From assembly GCA_031286975.1 (NCBI GenBank), contig JAITTM010000184.1, positions 1 to 15,462 on the forward strand: a stretch of 15,462 nucleotides of DNA, given 5' to 3'. A model generated the notes under the pieces. That model was not told the origin of the DNA. It was given only the letters and a program-made list of their open reading frames with translations, and did no database searches. Positions 13,777-15,462 of this stretch are shown here, in pieces (within the stretch, counting starts at the first letter, position 1; each line of letters opens with the position of its first letter). Both the position numbers and the translations under genes were made by a program. This DNA is from Coriobacteriales bacterium (GTDB lineage: Bacteria > Actinomycetota > Coriobacteriia > Coriobacteriales > UBA8131).

Positions 13777-15312
13777 ATGGAACCTGCAAAAGAATCGTTA
13801 TGTAAGCACGAGGCCGCGAAGCATCCGCACCCAACAGGGATGAGCCGTCGATCCTTTATCGTGGGTGCCGCGGGCTTTGGGGCAGTATCACTCGCAGCCC
13901 TTTTGGGAGTTTCAGGCTGCGCACCCAGACTCGCATCAGAAGCCGCCGATGGGGCGAGCGAAGAAGCCCCGAGCTACGACATCATCATCATAGGCGCTGG
14001 GGGTGCCGGCATGGTTGCGGCCCTCCATGCCTTCGAGGCGGGCGCTCGTGTTCTTCTCCTGGAAAAAAATGCCTCTACAGGAGGAAACACGAACTTTGCA
14101 GAGGGCGGCATGAACGCAAGTGAAACGAGGTTGCAGGCAGAGAACGATATTCTCGACAGCAATACGCTGTTTGCAGAGGACACATTTATTGGCGGTCACG
14201 AAAAAGGCAACAGGGATCTCATCAACCATATGTGCCAAAACTCGAGCGCTGCCATCGATTGGTTGGAAGACCACGCGTTGCCACTCACAAAACTTGGCAC
14301 TTCTGGTGGCGCCTCAGTAAAACGCATCCATCGTCCTGGCGATGGTAGCGCAGTGGGACAATATCTGGTAACTGGACTCACAGGGCTCTGCCAAGAAAGC
14401 GAAATCGACATTTTGCTCCAAAGCGATGTTGAAGAGATACTCAGCACTGAGGGGGTAATTTCTGGTGTTCGGGTCGTGAGTCTTGAAAGTAACAAAACGA
14501 CCGAGTACCGTGCTCCCGCAGTTATTGTCGCAGCAGGCGGCTTTGGCGCAAACCACGAAATGCTGGCGAGCTATCGTCCCGAACTTCTTGATGCGGTAAC
14601 CACCAATCTTGCAAGTGCGCAAGGCGATGGCATTGCGCTGGCTGAAGCTCTTGGAGCAGCTACCGTTGATATGGGAGAAATCCAGGTGCATCCCACGGTT
14701 GAGCAGAATACGGCTATTCTTCTCAGTGAGGGAATCCGTGGTGACGGCGCAGTGCTCATCAACGCAGAGGGCAAGCGATTCACCAATGAGTTGCTTACGC
14801 GCGATGCTGTTACCGCGATTGAATGGGAACAACCGGGAGGATGGTCCTATGCCGTGTTTGACAAAGAAGTCTATGACGCAAATACGAGTATCGCCAAAAA
14901 ATTTGAGCCCAAAGGTCTTGCTCTGCAGGCAGAGAGTCTTGAGGAGCTTGCCACAGAGATGGAAGTCGATGTCGCGAACTTTATGGATGCTTTGACTGCC
15001 TATAATTCTGCTATTGAAGCTGAGACCGTCGATCCCTTTGGCCGCACAGAGAGCCGCAATCTTATCAAGCATCCGCCGTTTTATGCCATAAAAGTTGCTC
15101 CTGGTATTCATCATACGATGGGTGGCATAAAGATTGATACTCAGGCACAGGTTATAGATACCACGGGCAACGTCATTCCCGGGCTATTTGCTGCTGGTGA
15201 AGTAACCGGTGGCATCCATGGCGGCAATCGCCTGGGTGGCAATGCTGTGTGCGACATAAATGTGTACGGCGCTCAAGCGGCAAGATCGGCTCTTTCTTTT
15301 GTGGGTCTTTAG
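13777..15312 (+). CDS. Tat-exported fumarate reductase-like flavoprotein (FccA/UrdA core)
   Basis: 511 residues. ATG 13777 follows GGAGG (13768-13772) by 4 bases. The Tat signal (MSRRSFIVGAAGFG, residues 22-35) ends in a lipobox-like VSGC (C48). The FAD fold begins with DIIIIGAGGAGM (68-79), and GGNTNFAEGGMNA is the family's flavin-contact motif. All the residues expected for fumarate-type reduction can be placed by motif: H185 (HRPGDG), R342 in NELLTRD (the proton donor Arg), H445/H446 (HHTMGG) and R485 (GGNRLGG). It lacks the haem domain of FccA and the FMN-binding domain of UrdA, so electrons must come from a partner not seen here. The likely substrate is fumarate or another small alpha,beta-unsaturated acid. 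By eye the gene is more AT-rich than the molybdoenzyme cluster. Confidence 0.9.
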   Translation: MEPAKESLCKHEAAKHPHPTGMSRRSFIVGAAGFGAVSLAALLGVSGCAPRLASEAADGASEEAPSYDIIIIGAGGAGMVAALHAFEAGARVLLLEKNASTGGNTNFAEGGMNASETRLQAENDILDSNTLFAEDTFIGGHEKGNRDLINHMCQNSSAAIDWLEDHALPLTKLGTSGGASVKRIHRPGDGSAVGQYLVTGLTGLCQESEIDILLQSDVEEILSTEGVISGVRVVSLESNKTTEYRAPAVIVAAGGFGANHEMLASYRPELLDAVTTNLASAQGDGIALAEALGAATVDMGEIQVHPTVEQNTAILLSEGIRGDGAVLINAEGKRFTNELLTRDAVTAIEWEQPGGWSYAVFDKEVYDANTSIAKKFEPKGLALQAESLEELATEMEVDVANFMDALTAYNSAIEAETVDPFGRTESRNLIKHPPFYAIKVAPGIHHTMGGIKIDTQAQVIDTTGNVIPGLFAAGEVTGGIHGGNRLGGNAVCDINVYGAQAARSALSFVGL

Positions 15313-15346
15313 ACAATCAGGGAAGCATGAATTAATCAATTGTCTA
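15310..15346 (+). terminator. Inverted repeat over the stop codon, possible terminator
   Basis: TAGACAAT (15310-15317, which includes the stop codon) and ATTGTCTA (15339-15346) are perfect inverted repeats with a 21-base loop. An alternative pairing, CAGGG 15318-15322 with CCCTG 15350-15354, would compete. No T-run follows, so termination is uncertain; the site could equally be a protein-binding site. Confidence 0.35.
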
Positions 15347-15428
15347 GTGCCCTGTAACAGCTAAAAATGTACAGAGTCACTTGTTCATATTCCGCATTGC
15401 TGCGTTGTCCTTTTTCACATTACGTACA

Positions 15429-15457
15429 GTAGTGCTCGGTCGGACGCCTTGCACTAC
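15429..15457. repeat. Inverted repeat near the window end
   Basis: GTAGTGC (15429-15435) and GCACTAC (15451-15457) form a 7-bp stem, with a GG/CC pair inside the loop. The flanking sequence 15347-15462 holds no open frame or other feature that I can support; the region continues beyond the window. Confidence 0.4.
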
Positions 15458-15462
15458 GAAAT

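Noticed and set aside
1-15462. CRISPR array or insertion sequence with transposase
   Set aside because: No regular repeat-spacer series and no transposase or integrase frame was found in any strand.

Overview
The window reads like an anaerobic, moderately GC-rich actinobacterium of the class Coriobacteriia (Eggerthella/Slackia/Gordonibacter relatives). This is an inference. It rests on the density of Tat-exported respiratory enzymes, the two Tat-type fumarate-reductase-like flavoproteins and the GGGACGGT-type intergenic repeats. No rRNA or tRNA gene is present to confirm it.

Layout. (1) 1-1376: the 3' end of a cell-surface protein gene (Ig-like region, InlB/Listeria-Bacteroides repeat, proline-rich stalk, membrane-spanning tail), closed by a strong intrinsic terminator. 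(2) 1440-8893: a plus-strand molybdoenzyme cluster. It holds an unrecognised 256-aa protein that looks like a duplicated winged helix, a 1064-aa Tat-exported molybdopterin catalytic subunit, a DmsB-type four-cluster ferredoxin subunit broken by one in-frame TAG at codon 26, a TorD-like chaperone, a NapG-like Tat-exported ferredoxin and a NapH-like membrane ferredoxin. (3) 8999-10504: an APC-family amino-acid permease with its own extended -10 promoter. (4) 10516-11343: a minus-strand membrane-bound XRE regulator bracketed by GGGACGGT repeats in inverted orientation. (5) 11401-15346: two divergent Tat-exported FAD reductases sharing a 418-bp control region with an inverted repeat, a TATAAT box and a structured leader. 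The plus-strand enzyme has all the fumarate-reductase catalytic residues; the minus-strand one lacks them.

How the parts work together (inference from family knowledge). The NapH-like protein would take electrons from menaquinol and pass them to the NapG-like ferredoxin, then through the DmsB-like subunit to the molybdenum site, where an unknown acceptor is reduced outside the membrane. TorD would oversee cofactor loading before Tat export. The large subunit's size and domain layout recall the catechol dehydroxylases of gut Eggerthellaceae, but the substrate cannot be read from sequence.

The most striking observation is the single TAG in the otherwise intact electron-transfer subunit. It lies next to the first cluster, at a position where relatives often have Glu. 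It is either a very recent inactivation, a base-call error or a decoded amber codon. The other points of interest are the duplicated winged-helix protein, the promoter-like element shared by the two halves of the cluster, the repeats bracketing the regulator gene and the structured control region between the flavoproteins.
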